Positions 34,187 through 41,956 of a DNA stretch of 64,000 bases are shown one piece after another. The DNA is taken from contig NZ_BMSK01000002.1 of assembly GCF_014649115.1 (NCBI RefSeq), positions 186,001 to 250,000 on the forward strand, written 5' to 3'. The position numbers were made by a program, and so were the translations under genes. The DNA is from Streptomyces eurythermus (GTDB lineage Bacteria; Actinomycetota; Actinomycetes; Streptomycetales; Streptomycetaceae). Below the pieces are notes generated by a model that searched no databases, was not told where the DNA came from, and saw only the letters and a program-made list of their open reading frames with translations. Each line of letters begins with the position of its first letter. Within the stretch, counting starts at the first letter, position 1.

Positions 34187-35371
34187 ATGACCGCCCATGT
34201 GATCGCCGACGACGCCGAAGCCCTCGCGGTCGCCGCGGAGCTGGCCGAGGAGTTCCGGGCGGGCGCCTCCCTGCGCGACGCGGAGCGCAGGCTGCCCCGA
34301 CAGGAACTGGACCGGCTGTCCGCCTCCGGGCTCCTGGCCGTCACCGTGCCCGCAGGCCACGGGGGAGCGGACGTCCGCACCGGGACGCTCGCGGAGATCT
34401 TCCGCCTGCTCGGGTCGGCGGACGGCAGTATCGCCCAGATCCCGCAGAGCCACTTCGTGTACGTCAATGTCATCCGCCGCCAGGGCACGCCCGAGCAGCA
34501 GAAGTTCTTCTTCGCCGAACTGCTCGCCGGGCGTCGCCTCGGCAACGCCCAGTCGGAGGCCGGCACCAAGCACGTCCAGGACATCCGCACCCGGCTGCGG
34601 CGCCGTCCCGACGGCTCGTACCTGCTGAGCGGCGTCAAGCACTACTGCACCGGCGCCCTGTTCGCCCACTGGATCCCCGTGCTGGCCCGGGCCGAGGACG
34701 ACACCCTGCACGCGGCGTACGTCCCACGGGACGCGCCCGGCCTCACGGTCGTCGACGACTGGGACGGGATGGGCCAGCGGACCACCGCCAGCGGCACGGT
34801 CCACCTCGCGGACGTCACCGTGCCCGCCGACCGGGTCCTGCCCCACCACCTGACCTTCCAGGGCCCCCAACTGCACGGCGCCTTCGCCCAGTTGCTGCAC
34901 GCGGCCATCGACGCGGGCATCGCCGCGGGCGCCCTCGCCGAGGCGGCCGCGTTCGTACGGACGAAGAGCAGGCCCTGGTTCGAGAGCGGGGTCGAGTCCG
35001 CCGCCGACGACCCGCTGCTCATCCAGCGGTTCGGTGAACTCGGCCTGCGGGTCAGAGCCGCCGAGGCGCTCCTGCGGGAGGCCGCCCGCACCGTCGACGC
35101 GGCCCGCGACGACCTCACCGACGACTCCGCGGCCGCGGCGTCCATCGCGGTCGCCGCCGCGAAGGTGGTGGCGGCGCAGGCCGCAGTCGAGGTCTCGGGC
35201 GCCCTGTTCGAAGTGGCGGGCACCCGCGCGGCCCTCCGGTCACTGAACCTGCACCGGCACTGGCGCGACGCCCGCACCCATACCCTGCACGACCCGACGC
35301 GCTGGAAGGTCCAGCACATCGGTCGGTACGTCATCGACGGCACCAGACCACCGCGGCACGGCCTGCTGTAG
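34187..35371 (+). CDS. SfnB-type sulfur-acquisition oxidoreductase
   Basis: 394 residues, acyl-CoA dehydrogenase fold, close in pattern to SfnB: LPRQELDRLSASGLLAVTVPAGHGGADV, IFRLLGSADGSIAQIPQSHFVYVNVIR, GVKHYCTGALFAHWIPVLA and the C-terminal HWRDARTHTLHDPTRWKVQHIG. SfnB proteins occur with SfnG and sulfonate genes and are thought to oxidise dimethylsulfide-derived compounds or sulfinates. The ATG lies five bases past the ssuE stop, so the two genes are coupled. No clear ribosome site is seen, consistent with re-initiation. Confidence 0.88.
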   Translation: MTAHVIADDAEALAVAAELAEEFRAGASLRDAERRLPRQELDRLSASGLLAVTVPAGHGGADVRTGTLAEIFRLLGSADGSIAQIPQSHFVYVNVIRRQGTPEQQKFFFAELLAGRRLGNAQSEAGTKHVQDIRTRLRRRPDGSYLLSGVKHYCTGALFAHWIPVLARAEDDTLHAAYVPRDAPGLTVVDDWDGMGQRTTASGTVHLADVTVPADRVLPHHLTFQGPQLHGAFAQLLHAAIDAGIAAGALAEAAAFVRTKSRPWFESGVESAADDPLLIQRFGELGLRVRAAEALLREAARTVDAARDDLTDDSAAAASIAVAAAKVVAAQAAVEVSGALFEVAGTRAALRSLNLHRHWRDARTHTLHDPTRWKVQHIGRYVIDGTRPPRHGLL

Positions 35372-35519
35372 CAGGCGAGTGCGACAGCGCCGACGACACC
35401 CTCGGGGCCCTTGACGTCCTCGGGCCCGCACGGCCACCGGGCCTCCAGCCCTCGCCCCCCCCGCACGGCACCACACCGGCATGCCCGGCAGCCGTTTTCG
35501 TACCCGTTTCGGAGTTTGT

Positions 35520-36671
35520 ATGTCTGCCCTCACCTTCCATTGGTTCCTGCCCACGACCGGTGACAGCCGGCACGTCGTCGGCGGCGGTCACGGGTCCACG
35601 CCCGGCATCGCCGCCGGGGACCGCCCGGCCACCGTCGAATATCTCGGCCAGATCGCCCGCACCGCCGAGCAGCTCGGCTTCGTCGGGGCCCTCACCCCGA
35701 CGGGCGGGTGGTGCGAGGACGCGTGGCTGACCACGGCCATGCTGACGCAGGTGACCGATCGGCTGAAGTTCCTGGTGGCCTTCCGGCCCGGGCAGATCAG
35801 CCCGACACTGTCGGCGCAGATGGCCGCGACCTACCAGCGGCAGTCGCACGGGCGGCTGCTGCTGAACGTGGTCACGGGCGGCGAATCCGCCGAACAGCGC
35901 GCGTACGGCGACTTCCTCGACAAGGACCAGCGGTACGCCCGCACCGGGGAGTTCCTCGACATCGTGCGGCGGCTGTGGGCGGGCGAGACGGTCGACCACC
36001 ACGGCGAGCATCTGCGGGTCGAGGGCGCCAGGTTGAGCCGCCTGCCCGAGCCCGCACCGCCGATCTACTTCGGCGGCTCCTCACCCGCGGCCGGCGAGGT
36101 GGCGGCACGGCACACGGATGTGTACCTGACCTGGGGCGAACCGCCGCAGCAGGTGAAGGAGAAGATCGACTGGGTACGTTCGCTGGCCGCCGCGCACGGC
36201 CGGCGGGTGCGCTTCGGCATCCGGCTGCACACCATCAGCCGGGACACCTCGGCGCAGGCGTGGGCCGAGGCGGAGCGGCTGCTCAAGGCCATGGACCCCG
36301 CACACATCAGGGAGGTGCAGCGGGGCCTGGCGACCAGCGAGTCCGAGGGGCAGCGCCGGATGCGCGAGCTGCACGACAGCGGCAGTACCGACAACCTGGA
36401 GGTCTACCCGAACCTGTGGGCGGGCATCGGCCTCGTCCGCGGCGGCGCGGGCACGGCACTGGTCGGCAGCCACACCGAGGTCGCCGACCTGATCGAGACG
36501 TACCACCGCCTCGGCATCGAGGAGTTCGTGCTGTCCGGGGTACCGCACCTGGAGGAGGCGTACTGGTTCGGGGAAGGCGTTCTGCCGGTACTGGAGAAGC
36601 GCGGTCTGTGGCGGCACCCGGCGGGTCCGCGCACCGTCGAGGCGGGCATCGTCCCGTTCGCCGCCCGATGA
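35520..36671 (+). CDS. ssuD: FMNH2-dependent alkanesulfonate monooxygenase
   Basis: 383 residues of the luciferase-like family. SsuD cleaves alkanesulfonates to aldehyde and sulfite. The pattern fits: FHWFLPTTGDSR near the start, GALTPTGGWCEDAWLTTAML, FRPGQISPTLSAQMAATYQRQSHGRLLLNVVTGG, YFGGSSPAAGEVAARHTDVYLTWGEPP and the C-terminal IEEFVLSGVPHLEEAYWFGEGVLP. GGAG lies five to six bases before the ATG at 35520. Its stop overlaps the start of the MFS gene (ATGA). Products of SfnG and SfnB can feed into this enzyme, so the operon would release sulfite from dimethylsulfone via methanesulfonate. Confidence 0.93.
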   Translation: MSALTFHWFLPTTGDSRHVVGGGHGSTPGIAAGDRPATVEYLGQIARTAEQLGFVGALTPTGGWCEDAWLTTAMLTQVTDRLKFLVAFRPGQISPTLSAQMAATYQRQSHGRLLLNVVTGGESAEQRAYGDFLDKDQRYARTGEFLDIVRRLWAGETVDHHGEHLRVEGARLSRLPEPAPPIYFGGSSPAAGEVAARHTDVYLTWGEPPQQVKEKIDWVRSLAAAHGRRVRFGIRLHTISRDTSAQAWAEAERLLKAMDPAHIREVQRGLATSESEGQRRMRELHDSGSTDNLEVYPNLWAGIGLVRGGAGTALVGSHTEVADLIETYHRLGIEEFVLSGVPHLEEAYWFGEGVLPVLEKRGLWRHPAGPRTVEAGIVPFAAR

Positions 36672-38062
36672 GCCCGGCGTCCGCGTCCCCGCGGGCCCAG
36701 GCCCGCGCGCACGAGCCGGATCCCACCGATGCGCGGGGACTGAAGACGGTCGTGCTCGCCAGCCTGCTGGGCACCACCGTCGAGTGGTACGACTTCTTCC
36801 TGTACAGCACAGCCGCGGGACTGGTCTTCGGCAAACTGTTCTTCCCCACGGCCGACGGCACCGTGGGCACGATGCTGTCGTTCGCGACGTTCGCCGTGGG
36901 CTTCGTCGCCCGTCCCGTGGGCGGCCTGCTCTTCGGCCACATCGGCGACCGGATCGGCCGCAAGCACACCCTGGCCTTCACCATGGGCCTCATGGGCGTC
37001 TCCACCGCCCTCATCGGCCTGCTGCCCACCTATGAGCAGGCCGGCGTGCTCGCACCGGCGTCGCTCCTGGTGCTGCGTGTCGCCCAGGGCGTGGCACTCG
37101 GCGGGGAATGGGCCGGAGCGGTCCTGCTGGCCGTGGAGTACGGGCCCACGGGCCGCAAGGGCCGGTTCGGCAGCTACCCGCAGATCGGGCTGGCCCTCGG
37201 ACTGGCGCTGGGCACAGGAGTGTTCGCGCTGCTGGACGACGTGCTCGGCGAAGCGGCGTTCCTCGACTACGGATGGCGGATCGCCTTCCTGGTCAGCCTC
37301 GTCCTCGTCGCCGTCGGACTGACCGTACGGCTGAGGATCGAGGAGACACCGGCGTTCCGTGCCGTACGGCGTCTGGGGGCACCGTCCCGGCCGGCCCCGC
37401 TGGTCGAACTGCTGCGCGAGCCCGCCGCGCGCCGGCATCTCCTGCTCGGGATGCTGGCGCGCTGGGGAGAGGGAGCCGCCTTCAACACCTGGGGCGTCTT
37501 CGCCCTCACCTACGCGACCGGGACGCTGAACCTGGACCGCACACCGGTGCTGCTCGCGGTCACGGCCGCGGCGCTCGTGATGGCCGCCCTGATACCGGTG
37601 ACCGGGGCCGCCGTCGACCGCCGTGGAGCCCGCCGGGTCTACCGCGCGGGCATGGCTGCCTTCGCCGTCTCGGTCTTCCCGGCGTTCTGGCTGTTCGGCA
37701 CCGGAGGAACCCCGGCCTTCGCCGCCACGCTCATCGTGACGCTGGGGATCGTGCACGCATGGTTCTACGGCGCTCAAGGCACGCTGTTCGCCGCGCTGTT
37801 CGCCACACCCGTCCGGTACACGGGCATGTCCTTCGTCTACCAGGTGTCCGGCGTCTTCGCGTCCGGCATCACTCCACTGATCATGACCGCCCTGCTGGCC
37901 TTCGGCTCGGGGAGCCCTTGGTGGGCCTGCGGCTACCTCGCGCTGACGGGGCTGGTGAGCGTGTGGGCGGCCGGCCGGCTGCGGGACCAGGACCTGCACG
38001 TGGCCACCGGACAGCCGCCCGTGACCTCCCGCGCGTCCACGGCCGCCGCCGCCCGCGGGTGA
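36668..38062 (+). CDS. MFS transporter, metabolite:proton symporter (MHS) type
   Basis: 464 residues, about twelve membrane helices, opening with the MHS-family hallmark VVLASLLGTTVEWYDFFLYSTAAGLVFGKLFFP. It continues with GGLLFGHIGDRIGRKHTLAFTMGLMG and RVAQGVALGGEWAGAVLLAVEY. It is a proton-driven uptake carrier for organic acids or zwitterions. The ATG overlaps the ssuD stop by four bases. In place of the usual SsuABC transporter this carrier may bring in the sulfonate or sulfone; that is inferred from position. Confidence 0.9.
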   Translation: MSPASASPRAQARAHEPDPTDARGLKTVVLASLLGTTVEWYDFFLYSTAAGLVFGKLFFPTADGTVGTMLSFATFAVGFVARPVGGLLFGHIGDRIGRKHTLAFTMGLMGVSTALIGLLPTYEQAGVLAPASLLVLRVAQGVALGGEWAGAVLLAVEYGPTGRKGRFGSYPQIGLALGLALGTGVFALLDDVLGEAAFLDYGWRIAFLVSLVLVAVGLTVRLRIEETPAFRAVRRLGAPSRPAPLVELLREPAARRHLLLGMLARWGEGAAFNTWGVFALTYATGTLNLDRTPVLLAVTAAALVMAALIPVTGAAVDRRGARRVYRAGMAAFAVSVFPAFWLFGTGGTPAFAATLIVTLGIVHAWFYGAQGTLFAALFATPVRYTGMSFVYQVSGVFASGITPLIMTALLAFGSGSPWWACGYLALTGLVSVWAAGRLRDQDLHVATGQPPVTSRASTAAAARG

Positions 38063-38204
38063 GCCGGCGCATCAGGGTGTCGGCCGGCCGAGTGATCGGG
38101 GGTTTCGGAGTTCTGGACGAGCCGTTCACGGTCCTGTCCGTCACGGCGCGGCCCGGCGGCCGCCGACCGGCCGACAACGGCCCGGGGGAGCGCGAGCAGG
38201 CCGC

Positions 38205-38849
38205 TCAGCGGCGAGCACGGGTGCCGCCCCGGCCGCGCAGGATGACACCCGGCATCGTGAGCACGTGGTGCGCCCACCCGTACGAGCACGCGGGGACCGA
38301 CCGGGATCGACATCGGCGCAGCAGGCGCGGAGACCACCGGGTGAACCAGGCCGCGCCCAGACCGATGACCGCCCCGGCAGCGACATCGCTGGGGTAGTGG
38401 GCGCCGCTCTGCACCCGCTCCACGGCGACCACCGCGGCAGGGACCGCGCACAGGGCGCCGACCAGGGGCCACGCCGGCGCGGCGGCCGCCGCGAACGCCA
38501 CGGCGGCAGCCGTGTGGCCGGAGGGGAACGACGACGAGTCGGGCCGGTCCTCGACCTCGTCGTGGGGAATCCAGCCCTTGGGCGGCCGGGGGCGGTCGGC
38601 CAAGGGCTTGCACATGCCGTTGGACACCAGCTGTGCCACCGCGACGGCTACCAGGCCAGCGGTCCCCGCCCTGCGGCCGCGTCGGCCGCCCAGCCAGGCC
38701 AGCACCGCGGTGACACCGCACCACAGCTTCGTGCCTTGCGCCGCCTCCTCGACCACCGACAGCGCTTGGGCCAGCGGGCGTGGCACGCGGGAAGCGGCCT
38801 GCCTCGTGAGCTTCCGGTCCACGTCACGCACTGTCTCGAGCAACCTCAT
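38205..38849 (-). CDS. PAP2-family membrane phosphatase
   Basis: 214 residues with several hydrophobic helices and the three-part phosphatase signature: KPLADRPRP, SSFPSGHTAAAVAF with the catalytic His region, and VQSGAHYPSDVAAG with the second His and the Asp. It removes phosphate from lipid phosphates such as phosphatidic acid or undecaprenyl pyrophosphate at the outer face of the membrane. It is a single gene, convergent with the sulfur operon. The C-terminus is basic. The exact lipid substrate is not deducible. Confidence 0.88.
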   Translation of the reverse strand: MRLLETVRDVDRKLTRQAASRVPRPLAQALSVVEEAAQGTKLWCGVTAVLAWLGGRRGRRAGTAGLVAVAVAQLVSNGMCKPLADRPRPPKGWIPHDEVEDRPDSSSFPSGHTAAAVAFAAAAAPAWPLVGALCAVPAAVVAVERVQSGAHYPSDVAAGAVIGLGAAWFTRWSPRLLRRCRSRSVPACSYGWAHHVLTMPGVILRGRGGTRARR

Positions 38850-39026
38850 GCGCTCTCAGTACCCAAGATCGGACTGTACCGTCACCACACGATCAAGAAG
38901 GGTGCTCGGATGACGGCGGCTCGAGAGGTCATGCGTAGGCGTGGTCGGCGAGCGTGTGTAGAGTCCGCCGGCCTGGCCGCGGCAGGTCCCCGGCGCGGGC
39001 CGGTCCCATCCAGGAGCGCAGGAGCC

Positions 39027-39069
39027 CCGTCGGGGCAGGGTGACCGAACGGGTTTCCCTGCCCCGACGG
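39027..39069. terminator. Perfect 14-bp stem hairpin after the AA10 gene
   Basis: CCGTCGGGGCAGGG (39027-39040) and CCCTGCCCCGACGG (39056-39069) pair perfectly around a 15-base loop. It lies 72 bases beyond the stop of the minus-strand AA10 gene and is its likely terminator. It would work on both strands. Confidence 0.75.
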
Positions 39070-39140
39070 AGTCCGGTCGGCCGGGCGGCGGGTCACCGGC
39101 CACCCGGCCGAGGTCGGTGCCGTGCGCCGCGCTCCCCGGC

Positions 39141-39815
39141 TCAGCCGAAGTTGACGTCGCTGCACCACATGTAGGCCTGGTCGAGGTGCGAGGCCTGCCA
39201 GATCACGAACAGGATGTGATGTCCGCTGTAGCCGGAGGTCTGGACGGGGAACGTGATGTCCTGCGCCGGGGCGTAGCGGCCGGTCTGCGTGATGAAGTCG
39301 AGGTTGCCCCAGCCCAGGGTCTGGGTCTTGGGGTCGAAGCCCTGCTTGCTCACGTAGACCTTGAAGTAGTCGGCGCCGTGGGACGCCTGGTCGTACAGGT
39401 GGACCGAGAAGTTGTTGCCGACGGTGGTGGTCTTCCAGGGCCCGGGCTTGTCCAGGCTGGAGTTCCTCGAGAGGTTGTTGCTGCAGAGCGTGCCGTCGGG
39501 GGTCCGCGCCTGGAACTGGCCACCGAGGCCGTCGCGCAGCGCGCTCATCCAGTTCCACATGGTGTCGGGGTTGGCCTGGAACGCCTGCCAGCACATGGGG
39601 TCCTGGGTCTGCATGGCCGGGTTCGTGTGGTTGCTGCCCCACGTCTTCCAGCACTGGTAGGCGCGGGAGGCGGGGTCGACGATCGTGCCGTGGGCCTGGG
39701 CGGGTGCCGACCAGGCCAGCGCGCCGGCAACCACGGCGAACAGCATGGCGAGCGCCTGGAGAGGCCGGCGGAGGGACGACCGCGAACGCCCGGTTAACGG
39801 ACTCTTTTTGCGCAT
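39141..39815 (-). CDS. Secreted AA10 lytic polysaccharide monooxygenase
   Basis: 224 residues: a signal peptide ending in APAQA, then the mature copper enzyme starting with His42 (HGTIVDPASRAYQCWKTWGSNHTNP), the N-terminal His of the copper brace. The second ligand is the His in QASHGADYFKVYV near residue 145. Cysteines pair as QCWK/MCWQAF and LCSNN/MWCSD. There is no extra binding module. These enzymes oxidatively cut crystalline chitin or cellulose. The CebR operator upstream favours cellulose. The ATG at 39815 has GGAG nine bases ahead; the upstream open frame to 39911 covers the operator. Confidence 0.92.
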   Translation of the reverse strand: MRKKSPLTGRSRSSLRRPLQALAMLFAVVAGALAWSAPAQAHGTIVDPASRAYQCWKTWGSNHTNPAMQTQDPMCWQAFQANPDTMWNWMSALRDGLGGQFQARTPDGTLCSNNLSRNSSLDKPGPWKTTTVGNNFSVHLYDQASHGADYFKVYVSKQGFDPKTQTLGWGNLDFITQTGRYAPAQDITFPVQTSGYSGHHILFVIWQASHLDQAYMWCSDVNFG

Positions 39816-39847
39816 GTGGGGGGACTCCTTCCAGTTGCAAGCTGTCA

Positions 39848-39861
39848 TGGGAGCGCTCCCA
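39848..39861. promoter_or_regulatory. CebR operator upstream of the AA10 gene
   Basis: TGGGAGCGCTCCCA is the exact 14-base palindrome known as the CebR box, through which the cellobiose-responsive LacI-type repressor controls cellulose-use genes in Streptomyces. It lies 33 bases upstream of the start codon, so a bound repressor would block transcription until cellobiose or cellotriose is present. Confidence 0.85.
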
Positions 39862-39907
39862 ACGGTAGGACGTCTGAGTGAAATGTCAATGAAACGAACG
39901 GAGTTGA

Positions 39908-40447
39908 TCACAGGTTCGAGCGAAGGCCGACGTCCAGTACGCGGATCAACTCGCCGACTCTTCCGCCGCCGGCCGGTGCTGCCGGGAAGCGTTCGAGTAC
40001 GTCGACGACGACCGGCGTCGCGTGATGCCGTACCTGTTCAAGATGTGCGGCACCAACGCTCCGGTCGTCGTCGGCGAGGAGTTCGACCGCTCTGGCCGCA
40101 TGGGCGCCGGCCCCGAGGATGTGCTTGACCTGGGTGGCCTTGGCCAGCGGGTGCAGGTAGGCGGCGCCTGCCGCGGACATGGCTGCCCGAGCCGCCTCAC
40201 GCGCGGCCGCGGTGTCCGTGCTCTTGGCTGCCTGGAGTGCCGCCCACGCGCTGTCTCGCAGAGCCTTCCCCCGCCGACCGCCTCGAGCGAACTCCCACGC
40301 GGCGCCGATTGCGTCTCGGGGCCGCAAGTCGTCCGGCTGATCGCCCTCGAACACCTGGAGCACCGCTTCCGCGCACGTCGCGGCGAACGCGGTGACCTCA
40401 CGCAGTTCTCGCATACTCAGAGCGATCTCGCTCGCTTCCCCTGTCAT
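39908..40447 (-). CDS. Imm5-like putative immunity protein
   Basis: About 179 residues, all-helical by composition, with MRELREVTAFAATCAEAVLQVFEGDQPDDLRPRDAIGAAWEFARGG and AWAALQAAKSTDTAAAREAARAAMSAAGAAYLHPLAKATQVKHILGAGAHAARAVELLADD. This pattern matches proteins annotated as putative immunity / Imm5-like domain in Streptomyces. Such proteins may neutralise polymorphic toxins, but I see no toxin gene beside it, so the role is open. The ATG at 40447 is an estimate; an ATG at 40465 is also in frame. Confidence 0.65.
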   Translation of the reverse strand: MTGEASEIALSMRELREVTAFAATCAEAVLQVFEGDQPDDLRPRDAIGAAWEFARGGRRGKALRDSAWAALQAAKSTDTAAAREAARAAMSAAGAAYLHPLAKATQVKHILGAGAHAARAVELLADDDRSVGAAHLEQVRHHATPVVVDVLERFPAAPAGGGRVGELIRVLDVGLRSNL

Positions 40448-40687
40448 GACTCCATCTTCGACCATCGCGGTGGACGGCCAGGCGGCCGAGGTGGGTCCGG
40501 GCCGGCCTGCGGCGGCCGGCCCCCGCGCAGACCAGATCATGGAAGGCCGCCCGGGGCGTTGCCGTCATCTCGCCGACCTTGGTGGCTCGGGGCGTGTCGG
40601 TGTGGTGAAGGGCGGCTGCCGTGACATCCAAGTCCTTGTAGCCGGGGTTGGTTTTGGTCAGACTCGTCCTGAAACTTCTTTCTGGTC

Positions 40688-41950
40688 ATGGGGGACGGGA
40701 TGAGGCGTTCGGCAGGGAGCGACCCGGGAGGCGCCGGGTCGGGGCAGGCGCAGGCGCGGGGCGGCGCGGAGCCGGCGCGGCGGGACGGTGACGGGGCCGC
40801 GCCCTCGCTCGCACAGGTCGTCGGCGCCGCGGGCGGCCTGCCGGAGGACGCGGTGCTGTGGATCGCGGCGGGGCTGGCCGGGGCGCTGTCCGTGCTGCAC
40901 CGGGCCGGGCGGGGGCACGGGAGTGTGCGGGCCGGGAACGTGCTGCTGACGCGGAGCGGGGCCCGCCTGGCGGGGGAGACGCACGGGCACGGCGGGGGGT
41001 CGTACACGCCCGCGGCGGACATGATGGCCCTCGGGATGCTGCTGGTCGCGGCGTACACCGGCGTGAGCGGCAGCAGGCGGCCCGATGTCGGCAAGCTGCC
41101 GGTGCGGCTGCGCCAGGTGGTCACCGTATGCCTGGCCGAGGACCCGCAGGAGCGGGCCACCCCGGAGCAAGTCCTCGCGCTCATCGGTACGTTGACGCCC
41201 GAGCCACCCGTCTGGACGGTCGAGGCGGACGGGCTGACCATGCCGGGAGAGGGCGCCGGCTCGCCCTCGGACGCCCCGACCCGGAACGCACCCCCCTCGG
41301 ACACCCCGGTCGAGGCGCCCCCGCACCCGAGGCCGCGCGGCCTCTCCGGGGCCCGGCTCGCCCTCGTGGTCGTCGCCGCGGTCCTCGTCGGTGTGGTCGT
41401 CACGGCGCTGCTGATCCTGGTACCGGGCCGCGACGGGGGCACCCGTACCGCGGACGCCCCCGCGACCAGCGGACCGACTCGGCTCCAGCCGAGCGTGAGC
41501 GAGGCACCGCCGCGACAGTCGACTCCCAGCGAGGGGCCGAGCGACGATCCGGAGCCGTCCACCCAACCGGCCACGCCCACCAGCCAGGCGCCGCCCCCGC
41601 CCAGCCCGGAGCAGACCAGGCGGACCGGCACCGTCAACGACTGCGAGGGCAAGCCACTGACCGAACCCGTCTCGCTCCTGCTGTTCTGCGGGGACGGCAC
41701 GGCCATGCTGCACGACCTGGTGTGGACCGGCTGGGGCGACGCCACGGCCACCGCGCGGGGGATGGTCACGGAGGTGGTCTGCCGGCCCAGTTGCGTCGAC
41801 GGGCGGGAGGTCGCCTCGGCCGCCACGGTCGTCGTCTCCGGGCTGTCCGGCGGCCGCTACACCCTCATGGAGGTGCGGGCCCCGCGGTCGCCCACGGACC
41901 CCGACGCCCACTACACGCTCGACCGGCTCGGCCCGACCTACCGCGGCTGA
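40688..41950 (+). CDS. Membrane pseudokinase with extracellular domain
   Basis: 420 residues. Residues 40-180 resemble the C-lobe of a Ser/Thr kinase: LWIAAGLAGALSVLHRAGRGHGSVRAGNVLL at the catalytic loop, and YTPAADMMALGMLLVAAYTG and LRQVVTVCLAEDPQERATPEQVL at the end. The N-lobe with the ATP-binding Lys is missing. The HRD Asp is Ser (HGSVRAGN) and no DFG is seen, so it should not phosphorylate. A membrane helix near 222-246 leads to a Pro/Ser/Thr-rich stretch and a 100-residue outer domain with three Cys (VNDCEGKP, LFCGDGT, VCRPSC). It converges on the CHAT gene seven bases away. Confidence 0.75.
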   Translation: MGDGMRRSAGSDPGGAGSGQAQARGGAEPARRDGDGAAPSLAQVVGAAGGLPEDAVLWIAAGLAGALSVLHRAGRGHGSVRAGNVLLTRSGARLAGETHGHGGGSYTPAADMMALGMLLVAAYTGVSGSRRPDVGKLPVRLRQVVTVCLAEDPQERATPEQVLALIGTLTPEPPVWTVEADGLTMPGEGAGSPSDAPTRNAPPSDTPVEAPPHPRPRGLSGARLALVVVAAVLVGVVVTALLILVPGRDGGTRTADAPATSGPTRLQPSVSEAPPRQSTPSEGPSDDPEPSTQPATPTSQAPPPPSPEQTRRTGTVNDCEGKPLTEPVSLLLFCGDGTAMLHDLVWTGWGDATATARGMVTEVVCRPSCVDGREVASAATVVVSGLSGGRYTLMEVRAPRSPTDPDAHYTLDRLGPTYRG

Positions 41951-41956
41951 CCCGGC

